From: Aquimarina aggregata
GTDB taxonomy: Bacteria; Bacteroidota; Bacteroidia; Flavobacteriales; Flavobacteriaceae
Reading direction: 5' to 3'
Length of the DNA stretch: 64,000 bases
NCBI RefSeq assembly: GCF_001632745.1
Contig: NZ_LQRT01000024.1
Location: forward strand, 186,001-250,000
In this document: positions 26,163 to 34,959 of the stretch, in pieces
How the letters are laid out: each line of letters opens with the position of its first letter
Position numbering within the stretch: the first letter of the stretch is position 1
Position numbers and translations under genes: made by a program
Notes under the pieces: model-generated
The model's database searches: none
What the model saw: the letters and a program-made list of their open reading frames with translations, nothing else
Told to the model about the DNA's origin: nothing

Positions 26163-26927
26163 ATGACAAAAAGATCTAACGGAAGCCTATATGTGCACAC
26201 CGAAAACAAAATCGGAATAATAGAATTTGGACACCCAGCGAGTAACTCTTTTCCATCAACGTTGCTAGATAGGTTAGAGAAAGCTATTTTGCAATTATCA
26301 GATGATGAAGCCACATATGTTATCATATTAAAATCAGAGGGAGATAGAGCATTTTGTGCAGGAGCCTCTTTTGATGAATTAATGTCCATTACAGATCTTG
26401 ATGAAGGAAAACGATTTTTTTCGGGTTTTGCGAAAGTAATTAATGCGATGCGCCTTTGTAAAAAACCAATTATCGGAAGAATTCAAGGTAAAACTGTAGG
26501 AGGTGGAGTAGGTTTAGCATCTGCTTGTGATTATTGTTTGGCTACCGAAGCGGCCTCGATTAAACTTAGTGAGTTAACAATAGGTATCGGACCCTTTGTA
26601 ATAGAACCAGCAGTATCTAGAAAAATTGGATTATCGGGTTTTGAAACTTTGGCTTGGGATGCATCGCAATGGAAAACCGCATATTGGGCCAAAGAACAAG
26701 GACTTTATGCCAGAGTTTTTAGCACTATCGAAGAGCTTAATAAAGAAGTGCAATTATTTGCAGAAAAATTGGCAAGTTATAATCCGCAAGCACTACAAGA
26801 AATGAAAAAAATAGCATGGAAAAATACGAATCATTGGGAAAACTTGTTATTAGAACGAGCAGCTATCTCTGGTGAATTAGTACTTTCAGAATTCACAAAA
26901 AACGCATTAGCAAAATTTAAAAAATAA
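26163..26927 (+). CDS. enoyl-CoA hydratase/isomerase family protein
   Basis: 254 residues with a crotonase fold. The oxyanion-hole segments are ILKSEGDRAFCAGASFDEL (first) and GRIQGKTVGGGVGLASACDYCLA (second). Downstream KLSELTIGIGPFVIEPAVSRKIG corresponds to the region carrying the second catalytic acid in hydratases, here Glu in IEPA. Probably hydrates or isomerises an acyl-CoA in fatty- or amino-acid breakdown; methylglutaconyl-CoA hydratase-like is possible. Monocistronic as far as can be seen. Confidence 0.9.
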   Translation: MTKRSNGSLYVHTENKIGIIEFGHPASNSFPSTLLDRLEKAILQLSDDEATYVIILKSEGDRAFCAGASFDELMSITDLDEGKRFFSGFAKVINAMRLCKKPIIGRIQGKTVGGGVGLASACDYCLATEAASIKLSELTIGIGPFVIEPAVSRKIGLSGFETLAWDASQWKTAYWAKEQGLYARVFSTIEELNKEVQLFAEKLASYNPQALQEMKKIAWKNTNHWENLLLERAAISGELVLSEFTKNALAKFKK

Positions 26928-26985
26928 TGCACAAAATTGTGAGACCATATTTAGTATATACATTGTTAATAAAAGTATCAATCAA

Positions 26986-28503
26986 ATGAAAAGTAAATTA
27001 ATTTATATTCTGTTTATCATATGTATATCAGGTTGTAAAAAAGCAACTACCAAAAATGATACTGAACTGGCACAAGAAACTCAAAATAATCCTGTAGAGG
27101 TTTCAATGGACACCAATGCAGCAAACTTTTTAAAGGATTCGTCGGTTACAGCACTTTCTATTGGTATATATAAGGATGATAAAACATACATAAAACATTA
27201 TGGTGAAATAGATAGATCAAAAGGAAATCCACCAAATGATAAAACACTTTTTGAAATTGCTTCTATAACCAAAACACTTACCGGAACGCTTGCTGCTCAA
27301 GCTGTATTGGATGGCAAATTAAATTTAGATGACGACATTCGAAAGTATTTAGATGGTGATTATAAGAATCTTGAATACGAAGGTCAGCCTATTTTAATAA
27401 AGCATATACTTACACATACCGCAAGTTTGCCTTCAAATAATAAAGGAATCAATGAGCTATCCAGAAAAAATGAGGATAGTCTATCTTTTAAATTTGCCGA
27501 AGTTGAAGGAAAGTATAGTAAAGATCTTTATTTTAATTATTTAAAAGAAATAACGCTAGATACTGTTCCAGGAACAAGGTATAGGTACTCTAATCTAGGA
27601 GCTAATCTTATGGGACATATTTTAGAAACTACTTATGAAAAGTCATTTTCAACCTTATTAGATGAATTTGTTTTTAAAAAAGCGGGAATGACCAATACCA
27701 AAATGAATCTAAATGAAGAGGAACATAGTAGGTTAGCTAATGGGTATGATCATAAAGGTAATCTAATGCCTCATTTCCCTATGCCGATTAAACTTTGGGG
27801 TGCTGCCGGAGCATTAAAATCATCAATGCCAGACCTAATAAAGTACATGCAGTTTCAATTAGACAATTCTAATGCTGTAGTTCAAGAATCTCACAAAAAA
27901 ATCTATCAAGAAGATGACGATGAATGGGTTGGATATTTTTGGCGCGTAGATGAAAATAAAGAAGGAGCATTTTACCATCATCACGGTGGTATGTTTGGAG
28001 CTAATACATATTTCTATGTATATCCAGAATATAAAATGGGTATTGCAGTTACTACTAATGTTGGTGGGGGTAGAGCAGCATCAGTCTTAGGCGAAGTAGC
28101 AGATGGATTGTTAGATGATTTAAAGCCTTTTGGAGAAAAATCAATTTCCCGTGCAATTTCGAACGTATGTTTCGAAGATGTAGATAAAGGAATTCAGTAT
28201 TATCACCAGTTAAAAAAAGAAAACCTTAACGGATACAATTTTTCGAATGAAAATGAATTAAATGTGTTAGGATACCGACTTCTTAGAAAAGGAAAAATCA
28301 AAGCCGCTATAAAAGTGTTTACACTGTTAGTAGCCGAGTTTCCTGAAGCTTCAAATCCTTATGATAGTCTTGGAGAAGGGTATTTTGAAGATAAGAACTA
28401 TGAGTTATCTTTATTAAATTATAAAAAGTCGTTAGTATTAAATCCAGAAAACGATAATGCTAAAATGATGATCGAGAGGATAAATAATATAAGTAGAAAA
28501 TAA
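26986..28503 (+). CDS. beta-lactamase-fold serine hydrolase lipoprotein with C-terminal TPR
   Basis: 505 residues. Lipobox ISGC (Cys17). Class C beta-lactamase/DD-peptidase-type domain (about 45-380) with Ser93-x-x-Lys96 (SITK), a Tyr-Ser-Asn motif (RYRYSNLG, about 200), and a His-His-Gly-Gly motif (HHHGGMFG) in the KTG position. The C-terminal about 100 residues form TPR-like helices (AIKVFTLLVAEFPEASNPYDSLGEGYFE). Such proteins are esterases or D-aminopeptidases of the cell envelope, and true beta-lactamase activity is unlikely to be the main role. A 32-codon membrane ORF starts 3 nt after its stop. Confidence 0.9.
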   Translation: MKSKLIYILFIICISGCKKATTKNDTELAQETQNNPVEVSMDTNAANFLKDSSVTALSIGIYKDDKTYIKHYGEIDRSKGNPPNDKTLFEIASITKTLTGTLAAQAVLDGKLNLDDDIRKYLDGDYKNLEYEGQPILIKHILTHTASLPSNNKGINELSRKNEDSLSFKFAEVEGKYSKDLYFNYLKEITLDTVPGTRYRYSNLGANLMGHILETTYEKSFSTLLDEFVFKKAGMTNTKMNLNEEEHSRLANGYDHKGNLMPHFPMPIKLWGAAGALKSSMPDLIKYMQFQLDNSNAVVQESHKKIYQEDDDEWVGYFWRVDENKEGAFYHHHGGMFGANTYFYVYPEYKMGIAVTTNVGGGRAASVLGEVADGLLDDLKPFGEKSISRAISNVCFEDVDKGIQYYHQLKKENLNGYNFSNENELNVLGYRLLRKGKIKAAIKVFTLLVAEFPEASNPYDSLGEGYFEDKNYELSLLNYKKSLVLNPENDNAKMMIERINNISRK

Positions 28504-28506
28504 CAA

Positions 28507-28605
28507 ATGGAAATATTGAATTTTTTAGGAGGAAATGGATTATTCTTAATTTTAGGAATAGGTTTAGCAGTGGTATATTTTATAAATAGAAGAAAGAGAA
28601 GGTAA
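28507..28605 (+). CDS. tiny membrane protein (32 aa) with basic C-terminus
   Basis: ATG begins 3 nt after the serine hydrolase stop; TAA at 28603. The product is a short head (MEILNFLGGNG), one hydrophobic helix (LFLILGIGLAVVYFI) and a strongly basic tail (NRRKRR), which would put the C-terminus in the cytoplasm. The GGAGG-like sequence inside the head is coding. Close coupling to the upstream gene and the clean helix-plus-basic-tail design argue for a real gene. Function unknown. Confidence 0.55.
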   Translation: MEILNFLGGNGLFLILGIGLAVVYFINRRKRR

Positions 28606-28641
28606 TCTTCCTTAACTTTGTAAAAATTTATAAAATAGGCA

Positions 28642-29094
28642 ATGAGTAAAATTCGGATCACCAAACAATTCTCTTTTGAAACAGGTCATGCATTATATGG
28701 GTATGACGGTAAATGTAGAAATGTACATGGCCATAGCTATAAGTTAAGTGTAACCGTAATAGGCACTCCAATTACAGATACGTCTCATGTAAAATTAGGA
28801 ATGGTAATCGATTTTGGAGATCTTAAGAAAATTGTAAAAGAAGATATCGAAGATGTGTTTGATCACGCGACTGTATTTAATAAAAACACACCGCACAAAG
28901 AACTTGCAAAAGAACTTGCAGATAGAGGTCATAATGTGATTTTAGTAGACTACCAACCTACTAGTGAAAATATGGTCATTGATTTTGCTCAAAAGATCAA
29001 AGATAGATTACCTGGTAATATTCAATTACATTCACTTAAACTGCAAGAAACTGAAACATCCTATGCAGAGTGGTTTGCAAGTGATAATTCTTAA
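28642..29094 (+). CDS. queD: 6-carboxytetrahydropterin synthase / PTPS family (QueD-like)
   Basis: 150 residues. Zinc-binding histidines are seen in FETGHALYGYDGKCRNVHGHSYKL, with the catalytic Cys in KCRNVHGH; DHATVFN and the C-terminal LQETETSYAEW (Glu that binds the pterin ring) complete the family pattern. It converts dihydroneopterin triphosphate to a 6-substituted tetrahydropterin, as in the queuosine pathway (QueD). Some family members act in other pterin routes. A TAACTTTG box (28613-28620) upstream fits a -7 element, without a clear TTG. Confidence 0.88.
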   Translation: MSKIRITKQFSFETGHALYGYDGKCRNVHGHSYKLSVTVIGTPITDTSHVKLGMVIDFGDLKKIVKEDIEDVFDHATVFNKNTPHKELAKELADRGHNVILVDYQPTSENMVIDFAQKIKDRLPGNIQLHSLKLQETETSYAEWFASDNS

Positions 29095-29184
29095 GTGAGA
29101 AACTCTATTGTGCTATATAGATGATGTGTAAAACCTTTTACGCCTTATAGTGGATTTCCTATATTTACATTTCAAATAAAAACT

Positions 29185-29940
29185 ATGAACCTTCCTGAAG
29201 GGAAAAATATATATTTTGCAAGTGATAATCACTTAGGGGCTCCTACATCAAAAGAGAGCTTTCCTAGAGAACAGGAGTTTGTGAAATGGTTAGACGAAGT
29301 TAAAAAAGATGCAGCAGCAATTTTTTTGTTAGGTGATCTTTTTGATTTTTGGTTTGAGTATAAGACTGTAGTTCCTAAAGGATTTACAAGAACGTTGGGT
29401 AAACTCGCAGAAATTACAGATTCTGGTATTCCTGTATACTATTTTGTTGGTAATCATGACTTATGGATGAATGGTTATTTTGAAGAAGAATTAAACATTC
29501 CTGTATATCATAAACCCCAAGAGTTTATGTTTAATACGACAACTTTTTTTATCGGACATGGCGATGGATTAGGCCCGGGAGATAAAGGATATAAAAGAAT
29601 GAAGAAAGTGTTTACAAACCCTGTGGCTAAATGGTTTTTTAGATGGTTACATCCGGATTTGGGGGTTAAACTAGCACAATACTTATCTGTAAAGAATAAG
29701 TTAATTTCAGGAGATGAGGATGTGGTGTTTTTGGGTGAAGAAAACGAATGGCTTGTGCAATATTGTAAAAGAAAACTCGAAAGCAAACATCGAGATTATT
29801 TTGTATTCGGCCATAGACATTTACCTATGGAGATCAAATTAAATGAAACATCGAGATATACAAATCTTGGTGATTGGATCACTCATTATACATATGCAGT
29901 TTTTGATGGTAAAGATTTACAATTAAAAAAATATAAGTAA
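29185..29940 (+). CDS. lpxH: UDP-2,3-diacylglucosamine diphosphatase (LpxH-like)
   Basis: 251 residues, a calcineurin-like metallophosphoesterase with all metal motifs: ASDNHLG (D-x-H), LGDLFDFWFEY (GD..D), FVGNHDLWM (GNHD), FIGHGDGLGPGD (GHGD) and VFGHRHLP (GHxH). It hydrolyses UDP-2,3-diacylglucosamine to lipid X in lipid A synthesis at the inner-membrane surface. The tryptophan and phenylalanine after GDLFD are typical of the LpxH group. A terminator hairpin follows 2 nt after the stop. Confidence 0.88.
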   Translation: MNLPEGKNIYFASDNHLGAPTSKESFPREQEFVKWLDEVKKDAAAIFLLGDLFDFWFEYKTVVPKGFTRTLGKLAEITDSGIPVYYFVGNHDLWMNGYFEEELNIPVYHKPQEFMFNTTTFFIGHGDGLGPGDKGYKRMKKVFTNPVAKWFFRWLHPDLGVKLAQYLSVKNKLISGDEDVVFLGEENEWLVQYCKRKLESKHRDYFVFGHRHLPMEIKLNETSRYTNLGDWITHYTYAVFDGKDLQLKKYK

Positions 29941-29942
29941 TA

Positions 29943-29973
29943 AAAAGGAGTAGTTCATAAAACTACTCCTTTT
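29943..29973. terminator. bidirectional terminator between lpxH and the fascin-like gene
   Basis: AAAAGGAGTAGTT (29943-29955) / AACTACTCCTTTT (29961-29973), 13 bp and perfect with a 5-nt loop. It has U-tracts on both strands and serves the convergent genes on each side. Confidence 0.9.
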
Positions 29974-29992
29974 GCAATATTTTGACGATTGA

Positions 29993-31222
29993 TTACTTTA
30001 ATATCATTTGTTTTACAACAGTTTTATTACCTACTTTTACTTTTACTAAGTATAAACCAGCACTACCAACAACATTACTAAATTCATTTAGTGAAATGGT
30101 ATTAGCTCCTGATCTTAAGATTCCTAAATCTTTTTTTGCAATACTTCTTCCATTTAAATCCATAATCTCTAATGTAGATGATACTTTGTTTTGAGTATCA
30201 ATTTGGAGATTAACATTACTTAGGGTAGATGGATTAGGATATACACTAATATTTGTACTCAAAAGGTCTCCACTTTTACTGGTAGCGATTCTTGATGAAG
30301 AAAGTCCTTTGATTACGAATTTCTCCCATGCTCCAATAGCTCCTCGATTACAATTAGCCGCACCATTACCATTTTCATGACTTACATATTTTCCATTGTT
30401 TCCTCTAATAGCATATACATCACCTCCTTGGGATACTAATGTGAATTTTTCCCAAGCTCCAACGGCATTACGATTTGCAGTCATGCGCTTATTTCCATTC
30501 TCAGAGCTTACATATTTTCCATTACTAGCCTTAATGCTTACAGTACCGTTTCCTGCAGATTGAACTGAAAATTTTTGTTGGTTTCCAGCGCTACCACTGT
30601 TAAAATTCATGTTTGTGCTTAAGTACTTATTGATAGATTGACCCTTAAAAGTAACAGATCCGCCGCTATTATTACCACCTCCGTTATTTCCACCGCCATT
30701 ACCGCCAAATCGTGCTCTGGTTCTTAACCACGCCATGTCATATCCAGGTCCTTTACATTTACATCCTTTGCTACCTTGATCTACACGACCAGGACATACT
30801 TTTTCATCCTTAATTCTCTTACCTTGTATAGTGATTGCATCTCCGTGTCCTGGTTCATTACCACACTGTATGGTATTGTATCGTGGATCTCCGTTTCGTA
30901 TGTTTCTGAATTTAGGATGCTTTTTAAGCTCATCACAGATGTCTTTAATATTTCTTCCTTGCCCGTTGATGGTGATTTTGAAATTACCAACACCATGATC
31001 AAAAGAAGATTTACAGAAACAAAGATCATTTGCTTGATAGCTATCTGTCCATGAGTTTGCGTTAGGAACTATTTTTACACCTTGGTCATAGGTATCTTGA
31101 CCGGTACATCCTGTATCAGGTACTTTTGCAAGAGAACCGTCAGCCTTAGGATTTGATTGTGCAATTACTGAAGTAATGCTTAGAGCAAGTAAAAAAATGA
31201 AAATAGATAATTTACGTTTCAT
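29993..31222 (-). CDS. T9SS-exported Cys-rich protein with fascin-like beta-trefoil domain
   Basis: 409 residues. Signal peptide (about 1-21, ending VIAQ). N-terminal domain (about 22-175) with eight cysteines (TGCTGQD, LCFCK, KDICDEL, IQCGNEPGHGD, KVCPG, KGCKCKG), not recognised. A Gly/Asn-rich linker (about 177-190). A fascin-like beta-trefoil (about 192-315) with repeated GKYVSSENG and GAWEKF units, probably carbohydrate-binding. A T9SS type A sorting domain (about 330-409, ending TVVKQMILK). The protein should be released or surface-anchored through the outer membrane. The N-terminal domain may be a hydrolase or binding module; no catalytic motif is certain. Confidence 0.85.
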   Translation of the reverse strand: MKRKLSIFIFLLALSITSVIAQSNPKADGSLAKVPDTGCTGQDTYDQGVKIVPNANSWTDSYQANDLCFCKSSFDHGVGNFKITINGQGRNIKDICDELKKHPKFRNIRNGDPRYNTIQCGNEPGHGDAITIQGKRIKDEKVCPGRVDQGSKGCKCKGPGYDMAWLRTRARFGGNGGGNNGGGNNSGGSVTFKGQSINKYLSTNMNFNSGSAGNQQKFSVQSAGNGTVSIKASNGKYVSSENGNKRMTANRNAVGAWEKFTLVSQGGDVYAIRGNNGKYVSHENGNGAANCNRGAIGAWEKFVIKGLSSSRIATSKSGDLLSTNISVYPNPSTLSNVNLQIDTQNKVSSTLEIMDLNGRSIAKKDLGILRSGANTISLNEFSNVVGSAGLYLVKVKVGNKTVVKQMILK

Positions 31223-31524
31223 AATTGTGTAGTTAGTTTAAATGAGTTAGTTTGAAATTTTATTGTTATTGTATCAAAGGTCTGACTATAAGTGTATAAA
31301 CTACGTTTAAAAGGAGTACATTAGGGGTACATTTAAGTATTCAAGAATACATAAAGCATACTTTTAAGAGAATTAAAGTGATTGAAAAATAAAGTATAGT
31401 AAGAAGAGCTATACTTATTGAGAAATTGGAAGCTTCAAAATCAAAACAGATATTCCTATTAAAGAATTAGACAAAATAAGTTTATCATGGTATAAGTTTA
31501 GTGAGTAAATCTACTGTATAGAAT
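31223..31524. other. intergenic upstream of the fascin-like gene
   Basis: AT-rich, no ORF. One 8-bp inverted repeat AAGTATAG / CTATACTT lies near 31392-31416. The promoter of the minus-strand fascin-like gene must lie in the first part; a matching -7/-33 pair was not found. Confidence 0.4.
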
Positions 31525-32511
31525 TTAAACTTTCTGTTTTTTTTGCCTTAATGAAATGATTTCTTCAGGAATTTCAATACCTATTTCTTCCGAGATTTTA
31601 AGAGCTTTTGAGTGTTCTATAAAAATCACCTGATTATTGAAAATGGCTTCGATGAGGTAATGGTTACCATTAAAATAAGCACCTTTTACTTCTGCTTTTA
31701 TAGTTGATTTTGAATTTATGATTAATTCATAAGGATAAATAAGAAGAATAGTTTCATCTTTTGTATCAGAAAATGAAGAAAGTTTGATTTGATTTACTTC
31801 TCCAAAAAGAGAAGCGATATAGTAATCTGTGGGATTTTGATACAGATCAACCGTGTTTTCTTTAGCTACTATTTCACCATGTCGAATGACAATGGTTTGA
31901 TCTGTAAAAGAAAGAATATCGGTTTTATCGTGGGTAGCAGTAATACTTGTGATTTTATTTCTGATAAGGTATTTATATAAATTTCTACGTAACGCACTCC
32001 TTCTAAAATTATCTATGTTTCCGAAAGGCTCATCTAGTAATAATATTTCAGGTTTTTTGGCAAGTGCTTTTGCTAGAGCTACTCTTTGTTTTTGTCCGCC
32101 ACTTAAGTTTTCAACTTTTATATTTGCAAATGCAGTCATTTCTACTATTTCTAGTAACTCATTTACACGACCCTTTTTAAGGTCAGGTTCAAAATTAGAG
32201 AGATACTGGCCAATATTTTCTGAAACACTTCGATACGGTTGTAATTCAAAACCCTGGGACAGGTATTTCATATTTTCTTGACCTGGGATTAAATGGAAAC
32301 TCGGGCCTAGTATTTTTTTATCTTTCCAATATAATTCACCTTCATGTACATCCAGTAGCCCATAAATGATCTTAAGTAATGTGCTTTTACCACAACCACT
32401 AGCTCCAATCAATGCAATGTGTTGTCCTTTTTCAATAGTAAAAGAGACATTTTTTAAAATCGGTTCGGTAGTATACGCAAAGGATATATTCTGTACTGTA
32501 AGCATACTCAA
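31525..32511 (-). CDS. ABC transporter ATP-binding protein (orphan)
   Basis: 328 residues. Walker A GASGCGKST (about 37-45), Q-loop YLSQGFELQPYRSV, signature LSGGQKQR, Walker B EILLLDEPFGNID, H-loop ATHDKTD. The about 100-residue C-terminal extension (IASLFGEVNQIKLSSF onward) is a TOBE-like regulatory region as in iron(III)/polyamine/molybdate importer ATPases. No permease or binding protein gene lies next to it, so the partner must be elsewhere. An alternative start two codons downstream (MLTVQN) is possible. It follows the prolyl oligopeptidase gene but is separated by a terminator. Confidence 0.92.
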   Translation of the reverse strand: MSMLTVQNISFAYTTEPILKNVSFTIEKGQHIALIGASGCGKSTLLKIIYGLLDVHEGELYWKDKKILGPSFHLIPGQENMKYLSQGFELQPYRSVSENIGQYLSNFEPDLKKGRVNELLEIVEMTAFANIKVENLSGGQKQRVALAKALAKKPEILLLDEPFGNIDNFRRSALRRNLYKYLIRNKITSITATHDKTDILSFTDQTIVIRHGEIVAKENTVDLYQNPTDYYIASLFGEVNQIKLSSFSDTKDETILLIYPYELIINSKSTIKAEVKGAYFNGNHYLIEAIFNNQVIFIEHSKALKISEEIGIEIPEEIISLRQKKQKV

Positions 32512-32541
32512 ATATATTGAACTTTGACGAAGTTATACACT

Positions 32542-32576
32542 AAAAAATCCGCTTCTTTTAAGAGAGCGGATTTTTT
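32542..32576 (-). terminator. terminator of the prolyl oligopeptidase gene
   Basis: AAAAAATCCGCT (32542-32553) / AGCGGATTTTTT (32565-32576), 12 bp with an 11-nt loop. It lies 20 nt after the prolyl oligopeptidase stop on the minus strand, before the ABC ATPase gene. Confidence 0.88.
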
Positions 32577-32596
32577 AATCTATGAAATTAATAAGA

Positions 32597-34759
32597 TTAT
32601 CCTTTTACTTTATTATTTACTTTTTCGGGTAATACTTCATATCCCATATTGTGAAGTGTAAAACTAAATATATCGACATATAAATCCATAGTTTTAGTAA
32701 CATTTCCACTCCCATGCCCAGCATTGGTTTCGATACGTATTAATGTAGGATTATCACCAGTTTGTTTAGCTTGTAATTCTGCTGCAAATTTAAACGAATG
32801 TGCAGGTACTACTCTATCATCATGATCACCAGTAGTCACCAAAGTCGCAGGATATTGTACACCTTCTTTTACATTATGAACAGGCGAGTAGCCTTTTAGA
32901 TAATCAAACATTTCTTTATTATCTTCTGCTGTTCCGTAATCATAGGCCCATCCTGCACCTGCAGTAAAGGTATGATAACGCAGCATATCTAAAACACCAA
33001 CAGCGGGTAAGGCTACTTTCATAAGGTCAGGGCGTTGCGTCATCGTAGCGCCAACTAAAAGTCCACCATTTGACCCACCACGAATGGCTAGATAATCACT
33101 AGAGGTATATTTTTTTGCTATTAAAAATTCTGCGGCAGCTATAAAATCATCAAATACATTTTGTTTTTGCATTTTTGTTCCCGCATCATGCCATTTTTTA
33201 CCATACTCTCCACCCCCTCTTAGATTAGGTACTGCATAAATACCTCCTTGCTCCATCCAAACTGCATTTGCTATGCTAAAAGAGGGAGTCAAACTAATAT
33301 TAAACCCACCATAACCATATAAGATGGTGGGGTTTTTACCATTTAATTCGATTCCTTTTTTATGTGTAATTATCATTGGTACTTTGGTACCGTCTTTTGA
33401 AGTATAAAATACCTGTTTGCTTTCATAATTGTCTGGATTAAAATCAATTTTAGGTTTATAATAAATTTTTGAATCCCCTTTTTCTATATCATATTTATAA
33501 ATAGTACCAGGTGTTTTATAGTTAGTAAATGAATAATAGAGTTCTTTCTCTTCCTTTTTACTTCCAAAACCATTTGCACTGCCTACTCCTGGTAACTCGA
33601 TTTCACGAATTAGTTTACCATTATAATCATATTGTAATACTTTGGATATTGCGTCGACCATATATTCTGCAAAGAAATACCCTCCACCAGTACTAGGACT
33701 TAATACATTTTCGGTTTCCGGGATAAAGTCTTTCCAGTTTTCAGGAGTTGGATTAGCTGCATCTACGGTAACAATTTTTTGATTTGGAGCATTTAAATTG
33801 GTAACCAAATATAGTTTTGAACCCACGTTATCAATGATATAGGTGTCAGAATCAGTATTATCAAGAATAGTGATTAGCTTGCTATTTGGTTTAGAAATAT
33901 CTTTTATATATAATTTATTTCCTTTGGTATAAATACGAGCACTAATAATTAGATATCGTCCATCTTCAGTTACATTTCCATTAACATATCGGTGTTTTTG
34001 TTCTGGTGTACCGCCAAAAATTAATTGATCTTCTTTTTGAGAAGTCCCTATCTTATGAAAAAATAATTTATGCTGATCTGTTTTTGCAGATAGAGTACTT
34101 CCTTTGGGTTTATCATAGCTAGAGTAATAGAATCCTTCATCACCTCTCCAGGAAGGTCTAGAAAATTTTATATCCATTGTGTCTTCTAATATTTCCCTCG
34201 TTTCCGTATTATTGATTATTATTTTACTCCAATCACTACCGCCTTCAGAAATTAAATATGTAAAAAGACTGGCATTTTTTGAAAAACCTACACCGTATAA
34301 ATAAGCATCACTGTTTTTACTAAATGTATTTGGGTCTAGAAAAACTTCTGGAGCATCACCTTCATTTTTAAAACGGTACAATACATCTTGATTTTGAAGA
34401 CCGTCATTTTTATAAAAATAGGTATAGTCACCTTCTTTAAAAGGAGAATCTACTTTTTCGTAATTCCAAAGATCAGAGAGACGCTTTTTTAAATCTTCTC
34501 TAAAAGGAATGTTTTCTAGATACCCAAAAGTAGTTTTGTTTTGAGCTGCTACCCATTTACCCGTTTCTTCACTTCTATCATCTTCTAACCAGCGATAAGG
34601 GTCTTTAACTTCAGTGCCAAAATACGTATCAACAGTATCTACTTTTTTAGTTTCAGAATAGTCTACTGCCATGCTTGTTTTTGAGTTTTGTTCTTTAGTT
34701 TCATTTTTGCATGCTACCGTTAAAACAATAATTGATAGCATAAACAGTCTGTTTTTCAT
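32597..34759 (-). CDS. prolyl oligopeptidase family (S9A) lipoprotein
   Basis: 720 residues. Lipobox-like LTVAC (Cys17). The N-terminal S9 propeller (about 35-440) starts DTYFGTEVKDPYRWLEDDRS, the standard opening of S9A enzymes. The C-terminal alpha/beta-hydrolase has the nucleophile elbow GGSNGGLLVG, an Asp in GDHDDRVVPAHS and a His in NAGHGSG, giving a complete Ser-Asp-His triad. It cleaves short proline-containing peptides in the periplasm or at the surface. Upstream on the minus strand is the long hairpin after the DoxX gene. Confidence 0.94.
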   Translation of the reverse strand: MKNRLFMLSIIVLTVACKNETKEQNSKTSMAVDYSETKKVDTVDTYFGTEVKDPYRWLEDDRSEETGKWVAAQNKTTFGYLENIPFREDLKKRLSDLWNYEKVDSPFKEGDYTYFYKNDGLQNQDVLYRFKNEGDAPEVFLDPNTFSKNSDAYLYGVGFSKNASLFTYLISEGGSDWSKIIINNTETREILEDTMDIKFSRPSWRGDEGFYYSSYDKPKGSTLSAKTDQHKLFFHKIGTSQKEDQLIFGGTPEQKHRYVNGNVTEDGRYLIISARIYTKGNKLYIKDISKPNSKLITILDNTDSDTYIIDNVGSKLYLVTNLNAPNQKIVTVDAANPTPENWKDFIPETENVLSPSTGGGYFFAEYMVDAISKVLQYDYNGKLIREIELPGVGSANGFGSKKEEKELYYSFTNYKTPGTIYKYDIEKGDSKIYYKPKIDFNPDNYESKQVFYTSKDGTKVPMIITHKKGIELNGKNPTILYGYGGFNISLTPSFSIANAVWMEQGGIYAVPNLRGGGEYGKKWHDAGTKMQKQNVFDDFIAAAEFLIAKKYTSSDYLAIRGGSNGGLLVGATMTQRPDLMKVALPAVGVLDMLRYHTFTAGAGWAYDYGTAEDNKEMFDYLKGYSPVHNVKEGVQYPATLVTTGDHDDRVVPAHSFKFAAELQAKQTGDNPTLIRIETNAGHGSGNVTKTMDLYVDIFSFTLHNMGYEVLPEKVNNKVKG

Positions 34760-34825
34760 AGTGTAATCCGTTAGAATTTTGACAAATCTATCAAAACGAG
34801 GGTTTTAAAATGCTAAAGAAACTAT

Positions 34826-34926
34826 AAAAAAAGACTGCTCCTTATTATAATCCATGAAGAAAAATGGGTTTCTTCGGTATTACTTTGGGGTATAGTAGTA
34901 CGTCGGATTACGATGTAAGAGCAGTC
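34826..34926 (-). ncRNA. approximately 94-nt structured hairpin with T-run after DoxX
   Basis: On the minus strand GACTGCTCTTA (34926-34916) pairs with TAAGGAGCAGTC (34844-34833, one bulged base), and further in GTAATCC pairs with GGATTAT. An inner stem GAAGAAA/TTTCTTC also exists. A run of seven T (34832-34826) follows directly. This is either an unusually long, branched intrinsic terminator of the DoxX gene or a small structured RNA ended by it. It sits 34 nt after the DoxX stop and 67 nt before the start of the prolyl oligopeptidase. Confidence 0.55.
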
Positions 34927-34959
34927 AGAATTTTCTGTAAGAAACAAAAAAAATTGGAC

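Noticed and set aside
26986-28503. True beta-lactamase resistance gene
   Set aside because: Class C fold with a His-His-Gly-Gly motif and TPR tail on a lipoprotein is typical of esterase/peptidase-type family members, not of resistance enzymes.
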